From NCBI GenBank assembly GCA_964007475.1, contig OZ023273.1, positions 39,061,525 through 39,125,524 of the forward strand: a stretch of DNA of 64,000 nucleotides, written 5' to 3'. This DNA is from Hybos culiciformis. Lineage: Eukaryota > Arthropoda > Insecta > Diptera > Hybotidae. The notes below the pieces were generated by a model, which saw only the letters and a program-made list of their open reading frames with translations, had not been told where the DNA came from and made no database searches. This document shows, one piece after another, positions 1 to 13,600 of this stretch (within the stretch, counting starts at the first letter, position 1; the number at the start of each line of letters is the position of its first letter). The position numbers were made by a program, and so were the translations under genes.

Positions 1-3000
1 CCAAAAAAATATGGATATATTTTTCTCTTGGTTAGACCTATATTTATATTAATTTAATGTACTGCAGAGAAGTTCTCTTGAAAAAGGATTACGAGAGAAG
101 TTTTCTTACAAACACAACAAAAGCCTAAATTCAATGAAATATCTAACTAAATACGGAAATAAATATAGACATATATATATAAAGTGCATATGACGTATGT
201 AAATTGTATTTAGATATATTTATGTTCGCATAGCATTATCCTTTTTTTCATACAAAACAAAAACCAATTAAATATAGGAAAAAGAAAATTTTCGATCTCT
301 ACATAATATTTAACAAAGTCATGTGAAAATGGTCCATAATTTTAGCTTAACACGAACACGAAATAAAATCAGTGACCTCAATGAAGAATTTTAAGCTTTT
401 AAGATTTATGATTTTAATTGTATGGTGTATATTGATTAAATCTCTTATGTAAAAAAGATTTACATATATATGATTTTTGTTTCTTTAGCGGCTTGAATTA
501 CTTAAACCATATTTGATGAGTGAGAAAAAAAATTTAATTTCATTAAATAATTCGAATATTTCTCAAGGTGTTAATTATTGAAAATAAGTATTCTTTTTAA
601 TACAGAACTTGTATACATTATTTACATGTATTTTTCGTCGTATCTTGTTTGATTTTTTTTTAAATTCGAAAATAAATTTACAAAATAAAATAAATTTGAA
701 ACAAAATTTTATAGCGCTCATTTACAATTATCTTCTTAAACATTAAAAAAAAATGTTGAAATCACAGATTTCCTTTTTTTTAAATTTATTTCCTCTTACG
801 TGGAAAAACACAAAAATAAATTATAAATAAAAGAAAGAAAACACTGAATGTATGAGGAAAACAAAAATAAGGACGCATGCCGCATAATTTTTCTTTTTCA
901 CCAAAAACGATTTCATATAATTCTTTACATAAAAATAAAATAAATAAAAAATAAATAAATATTATAAGTATATAAGTTTCTTTATTTTATTTCTTTAATT
1001 TTAAAGAAGTAAATTTGAAAAATAACATTAACTTGTGTCGTGATAAGCTAATATATAGTTTTGTATTATTTGTATTATTTGTTTATTTATATATTTGAAA
1101 CTACATTGCTATAACAGAAAAGTTTAAAAGTGAATTCAAACAAGCAAACTTGCACATTTCGATAATTATGGTTTCAGCAGCATTATACGAAAATGTTTCA
1201 ATTTAACAGATTCCGCTTTAATCAAATACCAACAAGAATTCAATTACATCTGCGAGATAACATTTTTTTTTATTTTTAATTGTTTTAAATTTTTTACAAA
1301 AAAAAATTTTATTACCGAGCTCTTTATATTTAAAAAAAAAAAAAAAATTGTTTTCTTAATGGATTTAATGTTTTAAAAAATTATATAAATTTCGATAAAA
1401 ACCCCAGCAAAGTTTTTTTTGAAAATAAAAACAGAACTTTTCTTTTTTTAACCAAAAAGCCAAAAAATTAATGTAAAATAGTAATACGGAATATTTTATG
1501 ATTATTTTTTAAAGGCATTATAAAATTTGAATATATCCTTTTGCAACACAGATACACACACAACAGAAGAAAGCTTACAGGAGGGTTAAAATAACAGAAA
1601 CAAAATGTTTTAAAATATTTTTGAAAAACCAAAAATTGTAATGAAAAACAAACACGTCCTTTTTTTCCTTTGTCATATTGAAGGACATTAAAGATTAAAC
1701 AACTGAAAAAAAAAGGATAATTTGAGTCAATATTTGTAATTATTTTTTGTAATTTTATAAAAAATATTATAAAAATTGTTTTAAGAAAAAAATTTATATG
1801 TAAGTATATATATGTAGATTAAAAAAATTTTATTTCTCGAATAAACCACAATTCTTTAAAAATTTAAAATGTAAGAGTTAACAAAAAAAAAATTAGTTTT
1901 TCGCCAAATATTTTCAACTCTTTATTATGTTTTTAATAAAGTTCTTAGTTCTAAAGTGAGTTAATAGTTTTTTCATCTAGAGAAAAATATCCAAGACATG
2001 ATTAAAAGAAAAAGTTAAAGTTTGTAGTTCCAAGATTTTCCTACCATTTTAACTAACAATATTGAGGGTGGTTAAAAGAAAACATTATGTATAGTATATT
2101 ATAGCCTTGAGATAAGACAAAATATCTAAAAATGTGCAAAATAATTTAAAAAAAAAATTATCCAAAATATAAACTTTCGCAAATTAAACAATGACGGTGA
2201 CAAGATTTCTCTATAGATATCTTATATTAATTTAACATAAAAAGTTTGACATAAATATAATAGTTTGAAAAACATGATAATTAGGATAACAATAACAATT
2301 AATTACATTTCTGTGACATCATCTGGAAGTTTTAACATATTTAAATGTTATTAAATATTTAATTTGATGAAAAATAAAAGGAAAATGTTTTTAATTAATT
2401 TTTATAAATTCTAAATTGTCTATAAAAAATTGAATGACTGTTTTGGTAATGGAATACTTATTTTTCTTCTTTTTTTTTTTTCTGAAAATTATTTTTCCAT
2501 TAAAAAAAGAAATAATTAAATTCATTCTATAAGAGATTTTTAAAATATATAATATGTATTATATACATACTTATAGATATTTTTTCTAAAAAATAATTTA
2601 TCATTTATTGAAAACACATTACGGCATGATAAATAAAAAAAAAAGTTTTAAATAAAATTTTGATCCATCAAAAAGAAAACAGAAAGAAAACAAGAAAAGA
2701 AATAAATATACAAAAAAAAAAAAAAAAATGTTAACGTTAAAAAACATCAAAATAAAATTCCTATAATTTTTCATTAGAAAATTTATTGCTTCTTTTTCTT
2801 TGGTTATATACCTATTATAAATATATGTATATATGATTTTTTTTTAGAATATTGAATTTTCTTTTATCGAAGATTTCATTTAACATCAATAATTGAAATG
2901 TTTAAACTATATGTATATTATGTATAATACCTAAAGTGATTGTCAGAATATAAAGTTTAAATTTTTTTGTTTGAATTTCATGTTTTTGAATAATTTTTTT

Positions 3001-3326
3001 TTGATTTCCATAAAAATTACTTAATCATCAAAATTTATTGTTTGTAATTTCAAAAAGTCTGAAAAAAAAGAATTGACATAACATAATATGTGCTGATCCT
3101 CAAAAAGATTTATTTTTATTTCACAAAATTTATATTTTTTCTGAAAATAAAAATGTATCAAAGCTTGTTCTGAATTCAAGCTCTTTTAAATAATTATTTA
3201 TTACCAAAATACCAAATAATTCTATAACAAAATATCTGTTCTGGTTATTTTTCAATAACATTAAAAAATAACTCAATTATTGAAAATTTTAAGCTATTCT
3301 GAAAGTTTACATCTATTGTATTAAAT
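1..3326. other. AT-rich sequence, no gene seen
   Basis: Poly-A and poly-T runs up to about 16 bases. A slightly GC-richer patch at 1140-1260 is open in several frames on both strands but has no convincing splice signals. Confidence 0.6.
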
Positions 3327-3408
3327 TCAAGCCCGAGCTGTGAGTAGAAACCCCGACTGAATAAGGTACACGATAATGAGAACACCACTGCACCATGACA
3401 ATCGACTT
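3327..3408 (-). repeat. tRNA-derived SINE-like repeat, copy 1
   Basis: On the minus strand this begins GTCGATTGTCATGGTGCAGTGG, which contains an A-box-like TGGTGCAGTGG (3395-3385) followed about 30 bases later by a diverged B-box region. It aligns along its whole length with the plus-strand sequence at 50114-50196, matching almost perfectly over the first 25 bases and at about two thirds of positions afterwards. It stands out as GC-rich in plain AT-rich sequence. It does not fold as an intact tRNA. Confidence 0.5.
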
Positions 3409-6400
3409 AAAGTAAAAAATTTCAGACCTGATTTGAATTTATTTTAAAAACTTATAATTTAGACTAATTTTTGTATACTTCATTTTCAAAAATATTTATC
3501 CCTAATTATTACTTAATTTGAAAAAAAAAAAAAAAAACGTAACATTTGGGCGCTCTTCAGTTAATCAAAACGAAAACCCAAATATTTATTTATTCTCACA
3601 TTTCATTCAGGTAATTCTGAACAATCCTTAAATAAAATTGAAATAAATCTACCGGTAGATAGATTTTTTATTTTATTTTTTGTTCATTAAAAAATAACAC
3701 AAATTTAACATTCCTTTCCCCCCCGCAAAAGGAAACATTTCTCCAATAGTGGGAAGAAGTTGAGAAGATTTTCTTCTTTTATAGACGTATTTAAAAAATA
3801 ATAATAATAATAATGTTAGCAGTAATAATATAATAAAAAAGCATGTACCAAAAACATATGGTAAATTCTCTGCAAAATGTTATGTAATTATTGTTATAGT
3901 CCTCAAAAATACAAAAAAAAAAATTCCAAAAAAAATAAAATATATAAAAAGGATGTACGTGTACACAGGATATATACTCAATATTGTAAATATTTAATAA
4001 AGTGTTTTTTGTTTTTTTCCTCGTTTTTATGCATTATAATCCACGTAAGCAGCATACATATAATATACGTAAATATAACATATATAACTTATGTATGTTA
4101 TGTACAAATTGAAATGTGTATTCACATAAATTTATTTACATGTGTTTGTATTATTTATATCTACATACGTATTATATACGTATATAATGTTTACTACATA
4201 CTTTTTTTCTCCAAGGACTTTTACAACAGAACATGTATATATAATATAGAAGTTTTTCTTTCCAAAAATTACTTTACTTTTAGAATCTGATATACCCGAT
4301 TATTTATAGTTTTGAGGTTAAGCGTGTTTATATATTATGTACAGTACAACACAAAAATTATTATATAAGCATGAATAAATAAATAAAAATATACATGTTT
4401 AATTAATTGTTGGTTAAGATAATCTATGACGGGAATTAAGACGTTAAGATTTTGGAAATAAAGAAAATGTATAGAATATAATATACATGGTTTATTTATT
4501 TAGTAAGTACCTACATATAAGTACATTAAATTAATAATTTTGTTCTATGAGGAAATAGTTTTGAAATTTTACTTTAATTAGAAAAGCTTTGTAGTCAGAA
4601 AATATAGTAAAATGTTGTTCAGGGAATTAGAAAATTTGTTCACTCTCTAGGCAGAAATTTATAAATTAGTCTTTTCGAAATGAAAACTTATTTAACATGA
4701 CAATAATATTCATTTCAGAATAAATATTTTCGTAATTTATAACATATTGGTTTTAATTTTTTTTCTTTTTTGTATAAATAATTTTATGTAGGTTATCTGG
4801 TCTTTTCATTTTACACTTTACGCTTGATTCTTTTCAGTGCGGAACAAAAAGACCAGAATACATTTTTGAGGAGGATAAAAAAAAAACACACACAAAAACA
4901 ACATAAAGCAAAAATACATAAATAAGAGAGAATTTAGTATACTAGAAATAATAAAATAGATTGTAAATTATTTATCTACATTAAAAAAAAAAAACATACA
5001 TGTAGTAGATGATACCTTAAGAATATCCCTTTTCAAATAAAAACAAAAGAATATTAGTCTAGTTTTTTTTTGAAACAAGTTATTATAGTATTTTTATATA
5101 AAATAATAAGTATTAAGATTTTTTATTTCTGCATATTCTTTAACATAATTTTTCTACAGATTCAGCACTAATATAATAATTGGGTCATAAATAATGGTCA
5201 AGTAGGTATAGCAACTTGAAAAACAATTTTCAGAATGAATATTTTACAATGCGCCTCAATATAGACAAAAAGATATCTCTGGTTAAAAAAAAATTCAAAA
5301 ATTTAGGACTGACGATCGGAAGGATTACAACTAAATTATAATAATTTAAAACTATAAAGTCCAAGTTTGAAATACTTAACTATGGAAAAACATATTATTT
5401 GCATATCCTTACCTTCTATTTAAAAAAAAAATTATAATCAAAGAAAAATAGATCGAGAAGTTAAATATAAAAATCTTTTTTTTGACATCTCTTAATTTAC
5501 TATAATTTCAATAGAAAAGTTTTCGTTTTAACTTTGAATCTGTGTATCGTGAAAAAAAGATTTTAAAAATTTAATGAATGTCCTTAAATAGACAAAACCT
5601 TGATTTAAGCTAATTTTTATCGTCTATATCTAGATATATATTTCAAAATTTAAAAAAAAAATTATTTTCTGTGTGTACCCTCTACAATCCACGAAATAAA
5701 ATAAATCTCTTAAGTCTTTTCCTGAAAAATTAATCTTTATTATTTTTTTTTCGTTTTTTAACATGAATATACAGCTGTTTTTATTTTATGAATTTGTAAA
5801 AAAAAAATAAAAAAATAAATAAAATAAAAACCTCTTGTTTAATAAAAGGTGAATAGAAATGAAAAATTATTTTGGAATAGAAAAGAACCTAAAAGCATTT
5901 TGCTGTTAATATTTAATTATTTTTTTTTTGTATTTCTTTTAATTTGAATCATGTACAAATTGTTCAGAAAATAATATGTAGATAACATTTATATAGCTGT
6001 ACGTAGTGTGAGTATTTTAAACATTACATACATTAGAAAAGATAAATATTTTTTAAAAAGAAAATAACAATAAATTTTTATTTATTTAATTATTTAATTA
6101 TTTTTTTTTTAATTAAATTTCGTTTAAAACATTGAACATTATTTATAATGTTTAATAAATATGTTCGTAATATAGAAAAAGTTTGATATAACTAATGAAG
6201 TGAGGCTTAGGTAAATTTTACAAAATCTAAATCAATTTATTAACATCATGCTTTCAAGCTTTGTCGTCGGTCGACTTAAATTTAATTTAATTGTTGAAGG
6301 AAGATTAAAAAAAATATATGTATATATTTATACACAATTATTATAATCCTGAATTGAATATATTATAAATTTATTTATCTAAAATTCTGAAATAAAACCA

Positions 6401-9400
6401 GTAATAAAAAAGTACACTTCACATAATTTCCATTTAACTTTTACTTCATAAAAGCTTTTAAAGAAAATTGTTTTTCAATATTTTTATTAAAAAAAAAATA
6501 AAATAAAATATTTCAAAATGATGTCAATTTAAGAAAGACAATGTCGATTAAGATAAAAATCATGCAAAACATTAAATAAAAAAATAAAAAAAAAATTTGA
6601 AAGATTTTTTTTTTATCAGTAAACGTAAAACGAGTTCATGGTTGGTTCTATAAAGTAGAAAGTAATACAAAAAAAATATGTATGTATCTTTACCTATATT
6701 TTTATATAAATATTATATAGGTCCTTGTTAAAAAAAAATTTTTCTTGTTCCCAATACACGTGTTTTTATCTGATAAACCTTTTTTTTTTATTTTTCCTTC
6801 TCTATTATAGAAAGGAAAAAAATAAACAATAATATCTACTTATAAAAATATTTTTTTTATTTATTTTGTCTTTAAGGAAATTTCTTCTATAATGTTATGT
6901 ACGATAGATTGAATTAGGACACAAAAGGAAATTATATGTTTATTGTCTGTTCTGTTGTATTATTACGAAAATAATTTTTATTTCCAATTAAATTCGAATT
7001 TTTTTTTTCTCTATCGTTTAATAGCGATAAAATGTTTTTTATTATATTCAATTGCGACATTTTCCATATTATTTTTATTTTAAATTATAGAAAACTATTA
7101 TTGTATGACATTGAAGAATTGTGTGTGAAAAATCTAAATGAAAATTATTTAATAATGCACTAAAAAGGTTTCAAATAGAAATTAGAACTTATAGAAAAAA
7201 ACTAAAATAAAAGTTTAAATTGCAATCACAAATAAAAATTTCGTCGAAACAAACCCAAGCTATGATTATTTTAGATGTACCCTAAATCCTGTTTAACTAC
7301 TAATTAAATTTTTTTATACATTTACATTAAAAAATATATAATTTAAAAACAAAAATTTCTATGTCATGACAAACATTGGTATTTTGTTTTTAGTTTAAAT
7401 TAAGAAATAAATTATGGTAGGTAAACATTTCTAATGATATTGCTACATTTTTTTTGAAACTGTATTAAATTAATATATTCTTTCTGTGGAAACAAAAGAT
7501 ACATTTCGTATTTATATGTTAAATGTTAGATTCTATGCGTTTTGTTTTAGGTCAAATATTTTCAAAAAACTTAACAAAGTTTTATATTTTCTACGTGTAT
7601 GTAAATTTCAGGAAAATTTTATACCTCTTATTTTAAAATTTGAAAAAAAAAAAAAATAAAAAAAAAATTTTCAAAAAATATTTTTCCAAATCATTCTATA
7701 ATAAACTTTCTTGTGATATGAATAAAAAATTTTGAAAATAACTTTGTTTTAAAAATAAATTTTCTTAAATTTTTTTTTTTTAATATTTTTTTAAATTTGT
7801 TCACGTACCAAAATAAAAAAAAATAAAAAAAAAAAAGGTTTTTCACAATGGATAATGGGCTTTCTTTTCTTTTTTTTTTAAATAAATTTCCAATAATTTT
7901 ATTTATTTTCAATTTATTTTTTATTTTTTACTTATATAATAATATTATTATACCTACCTATATTTTCAAAAAAATTTGTAAAACTTATATTTATTAATAT
8001 ATATTTACGATATTTTTGAATAGTGGATTTGCGTTATATTTAAAAGATTAAATCTCTATATTGAACAAATAAATAAGAAATTTTAGAAAATTTATTGTAA
8101 ATTTATTTAAAAAAATATTCAGTAAGAACATTTTCTGTTTAAAATAAGATAATATTATATTCAGTTCAGTAATACTCATTTATTCATTCACAATTACGAA
8201 TATATTAAAGTTTGAATTCAGGAATATTTATCTTTGCATATAAAAATTCATGGTGTGTAAAAAATTATATTAAATGAGTTCAATTATATACAATCATTCG
8301 TACTAATCACATAATATACTAATTAAAATGGATTCGCTCCATAATCCTGAATAAAACAAGAATTTTATTTTTATTATACATACTTAATAGTATTATATGA
8401 GTACAATATCATACACTTGAGAGATAACATATTAAAAAAAAATTTAAAATGATTTCTTTGTCTTGCAAATTGAAATATTCCATTTGCGTTAATCAATGCC
8501 CTCACTTTTAGGCGCTTAAAAATCGAATCATTATCTGAAAATTCTATTTAACATTCTTATTACATTCGTCACAGTTGATATTAGTGCGGTGACTTTCAGT
8601 GAAAGATATAATTGTATCCACCAGAAAATAAAATAATCCAAAAAATGTATCCAACGCAAATTTGTCATAGATTTGAACAAAATTAAATTAACCTACTTTT
8701 ATATTAAATTTCTTCAAGAGTCTATAAAAATAGAAATATCATTAAAAAAAAACTAACTAACTAAATAGTTATGTACAAATTTCTTCATTGATTTTCAACA
8801 AGAAAAATTTTTTTTTTCAACAGCAAAGAAAGAAATAAAATATTAAGGACAGATAAATTTATAGAAAAAAAAAAGGTTATTCCAACAATATTATTGAATA
8901 ATTGATATTTTTTGAATCAAACATTTTTTAGTTTTTCATTTGAACATAAATTGAACCATATATATATTTATATAAAAAAAAAATATTAAAAAAATTGTTA
9001 AGAAAAGTATTTAAAAAGGAAAAACCAGAAAATCGATTTATATTTCTTTCAGTTCACAACTAATTGTATGAAGTTTTTTTTTATTCGGACACACAAAGGC
9101 TTCATTTCGCTTCTTTATGCCAAGAGTAGTAATGACGAGTAAATTTTTCATCTTTTTTATTTTTCCAGAATTATATTATGAACTTTCATAAATTTGGGCA
9201 GAAACTTATAGGCTAAAACAAGCAGATTTGCGATGATTAATGATTAGATCTTCATATAAATGTTTTCTTTTTATTTACTTATCAATAAAAAGAACATAAT
9301 TATTATAGATGTATTTTGTCAACTTTTTACGTATATCCTTAACTTTTATTCAAATCAAACAGATTCAAATTATATCTGTCATTCTTTATGTATTCGATTT

Positions 9401-10449
9401 AATGTACACACAAAAATATTTATTACATCCCTATACAAAATTTACTTAACCTAAATGTAATTTTCTTTTTCAAAAATTATAATTCATCATTTTTTTATTT
9501 ATTTTTGATGTTTTATCAAGTTATGGTTTAATTTATTTTCTTGTCATATACATATATTTATATGTATCTATAATACTATAGATATATAATAATAATCAAT
9601 TCAATAATGGTAAAGTGTATATGTATATGTGTATATTATGCCCTATATATATTTGATATAAATTTATCAAGAAGGACCTTCTTTAATAATATTTATCATT
9701 ATTTTAATTATTTTAGATGTAGGATGTAGGTGAACAAAATTATTATAATATTTTCTCTATAAGCAAAAAAAATAAAAAACAATTTATTATTGAGATTTAT
9801 TCAAGAATTAATTTTTTTTAAAGTTGTAAGTACCTTTATATTAAAAAAGAGGAAAAAATACCAAAAATAGAATTAATTGATATTTTTTTTTCAAGTGGAA
9901 TTAATCTTTAATATGTTAAATGAATTAATTTAATTATGTGTAATAATGTTCTTTATAAGTTTTTTTTTGTATTTTTCATTTTAATTAGGTACGCTTATTT
10001 TACTTTTCAGAAAAAAGAAAAAAAAAAAAAAATAACAAGGTTACATTACATATATGCATATTTTAAAAATTCTTCACACCATAAAAATTATTATGTTCTT
10101 AATTATGTCGCTATCAATTTTCATTATTAAGGGTTTTTAGGCGTATTAAGTTTTTCCCTATGGTAAATGTGGTAAAAAAAAAAAATTATTAATTTTCTAA
10201 CAAAATTGTTCAAAAAAAAAATTTGGATATGCGATCAATCTTATTATTTTTATAATATGAGATTTTTTTTAATTTGGATTTCAAGTTACTATCTATTAAT
10301 GTACACATAAAAAATGAAATATAATACATGCTTATTTTGATATAAGAAAAAAATTAGAGCAGCCAGATAAATCGAATGTAGCCAAAGCTTTCTTATATTT
10401 AAAGAATAAATAAATAGATGATTTAAAAGTAATTATGATAATATAGACT
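3409..10449. other. AT-rich sequence, no gene seen
   Basis: It contains the longest open frame of the window (3877-4290, 137 codons), which is very rich in Ile, Tyr and Lys and lies mostly in alternating TA/CA/GT sequence that cannot form stops. Other open frames are of chance length. A C-rich run (CCCCCCC) near 3718 is unusual for the window. Confidence 0.6.
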
Positions 10450-10641
10450 TCAATGAAAATTTTCATTCTTCCAGACGCATTGCGCAAAAAGCTGACTGTA
10501 ATAATGTGTTAACAAAAAATAAGAAAAATTAATCATTGATTTTGAAAAGTTAAAGAAAGCAATTCGCAAATCGTCAGTGTCGCGGAGAATATTTAGAGAA
10601 GTAAGTAATAATAATAAAGTAATGATGAATAATCCCAACAC
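10450..10641 (-). CDS. possible chemoreceptor-like exon or relic
   Basis: On the minus strand a pyrimidine-rich tract ending TACACTTCAG (10651-10642) precedes an open segment of about 63 codons. It reads a hydrophobic stretch (LFIITLLLLLTSLNIL) and then RDTDDLRIAFFNFSKSMINF before a TGA at 10452-10450. A transmembrane helix followed by an acidic D-x-D-D-L and a weakly polar helix resembles the first membrane segment region of insect odorant receptors (7tm_6), but only loosely. It lies inside the presumed pasilla intron with no partner exons visible, so a relic or chance frame is equally possible. The full open frame extends to an ATG at 10677 through the pyrimidine tract. Confidence 0.17.
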   Translation of the reverse strand: MLGLFIITLLLLLTSLNILRDTDDLRIAFFNFSKSMINFSYFLLTHYYSQLFAQCVWKNENFH

Positions 10642-10677
10642 CTGAAGTGTAGGCAGAAGAAAATAAAAAAAAATCAT

Positions 10678-13600
10678 GAAGATTCAATATCTTAAAAAAA
10701 TCTAATTTTCTTTATATTCAATTCAACCAATAGTTATATGTAATGAATTACCATTTTCAAATAGCAATTTATGTATAAGCTTCCTCAATGGAATTCACTT
10801 GCAAATATATAGAGGAAAAACAAATGAATTAGAAACGCTCAATGACAAATCAAATAAGATTTTTATTTTTCACTTATGTAGTATATCCATTCATGCTGCC
10901 ACTCTTTATTAAAACAAAAAATATAATCTTTTGGGTCCCCTTGGGGGTAAATTTATTGGAATTGTTAACTCTAATAAAATATATTAGAAATTAGATAACA
11001 ATAAATTTATTTATTTTTTTTTGCTTCTATTACTTATTTTTTGGGTTTGGAAATGTTTTTATTTTGAAAATCCTGACCAAGGTAATATTACTTCAATGTT
11101 ATTATGTGCTTTTAGAATTTTTTTTTCAAGTCTTCATTTGTTACTATGAAAACATTGTTGAAGGACGTTTTTTATTTTATTTTATATTTATTTTATGTAT
11201 GTATTAAATAAGAAAATAAAGGAAAAAGGCATGTTATCGCATAATTTTATAATTTTCTTTTCTTTTATGAAGAAAATTGAATTATTTGGAAAAATGAAAA
11301 AATGGAATTATGTAAAAATAGTATTTTTTTCTTTGAACTTGCGTCTGACCTGTAGAATAAACTGTGTATAACAAAATTAGGTTAGTATTTAACTCTAAAG
11401 AGGAAAATCATATTTTTAAATAAATTTATCAAAAATTCTGATTATTCTTATACTTAAAAAAATAAAAGTGTGACCCCATTTTTGAAAATGTTTAGCAAAA
11501 ATAATTCGAAATGATAATAGGAATTGGATTAAAAATTAACAAAAATCACAGTCACAAATTTATTTAATAGAAATAATCACATGTTTTTTTCATGCATACT
11601 ATATTACTTATATATTCAAATTACGTACTCGCTATATAAAAAACATTGTATTTGCAATTAAAATTGTTGAAAGATTAATTTTTAAGAAGCTTTTTATTAT
11701 TTTATTGCACATGTTACGAAATATTTATTATTCAAATTTTTATTTTAGGGGCATATAGTGGAAAATTCCATAAATGTTTATAGTGAAAATTTTCAATTAA
11801 ATATTATATTATGCTAGTACTATTAAATACAATGCATAGACTTTTTCTGAATGTGCAAAGATGTAAGAATTTATTTGTTAAAACGTCTTAAAAACAAATT
11901 CCCTCGAAATATTTATTACAAAAAAAACTAGCAAACGGGTCAAAAAAAACATTCAAAAAAATAATACATATAATTAGAAATTAATTTTATATATTATATA
12001 TATTATTTATTAAATTATGACGTTTTTGACATGACATGTTTCCTTTAATAAAGCTTATTTGAAGTCTGATTTTAATAATTTGTTAAACTTTAATTACAGA
12101 TTAGATTAATTTTTTTTTAGATAGTTATTCATTTTAATTAGCTGAGAGACTATGTTGCATAATAATGTATTTATGGACGTGTTTTAACATACAATTAAAT
12201 ACAATATAAATTTGTTATGTACGTGCCATTTATGTGTATTTTTTAATACAAATATTTAAATGATATTTTTGAGTGTTACTAAAATAAGTACTAAAGTTTT
12301 GAAAAAAATTGTTTCATTACAAGAAAATTTTATTAACTATTTCCAATAATATAGACTAGGACAATATAGGTTTAAATATTCATTTCTACTTTATTTCGGT
12401 AATAAAGTTTTTATGAACATATAAGTGTAGATGAACATAATTGATTAAAGCTATGTTAAATGTTTAAAATTAAAAATATCTATCTGATTTAAGGTTATAG
12501 TTTCGATAATTAAAACATATAGAAAACAATTAAAATTTAATTTTATGTCTTATTATTAAAAATTTATATATTGCAGAAAGTTTATTGATTTAGTAGCCAA
12601 AACATGAAAATTAAAAAAGTGGCACTTGTGACAACATAAAAATAAATACAGATCATGTTATTATTATTCTCATCCAAGTTTTCAAAAGCAATATCTTTTT
12701 TACACAGATTTTTAACAGTTTATAATTATAATTTTCTAATTTGTAAATTTTTATAATATTTATACTCATTTAACATTAATAAAAAAAAAAAAATGTGACC
12801 GCATGACTAGTTTACCTTGAAATTATATTGTTTCTTTACAAAATATTTAAAATAAAACTAAAAGTTAAAAAGTTGTATTTAGCGATTGCGCATCTGATTC
12901 GAAAATATTTTCAGATGCTTAAAAATTTGCATAAAAAAATTATTGAAAAAAATTGAGCTCATCGAAAATTTTGCCACTGGCTATTTTTTGATTTATTTTA
13001 GTGTATAGTTTTCTATAAAAAAATAAGTTTTTTTAAGAGAAAATTACCAACTAAAGTGTAATTTAATTAACTTCAATTTAGCCGTCAAAATAATTAAATT
13101 TTTAACTTTTTAGAAGCTTTAGAAAAGATAAGAGTTGTATGCAAAGAATGAGGATATTATTGCAATTTGACAAGTTTTATATGTATTTTGAAAAATACAC
13201 TTGTGAAACATTCTTTTTCAACAAGCACATATATTATGTAATAATAGTCAATAACAATCAAATACAAAAAATTATTGATTATCTGATTTTATAAAATAAA
13301 AACTCAAGTAGACTTTAGTCTAGACATTATAATTTAGGCATTCCACTATGTCCAGAGCAAACACATTTTTTAACATTATAGAATTATAGTTTATATTTTA
13401 TTTTTAGTTCTATGGGCCAAAATGACCGCCTACATTATTATTTTTATAAATTATGAATTTGTAGATCAAATTAAACCCTATATATATCTCATAATTATTA
13501 TAATAACATTAAAAAAAAAGCGAAATAGACATAATGCAGCAAAAGTGTAAAAAAAGAGAACGTTTTTGATTTTTCTTTGGAAAATACAGTAACGATTTGA

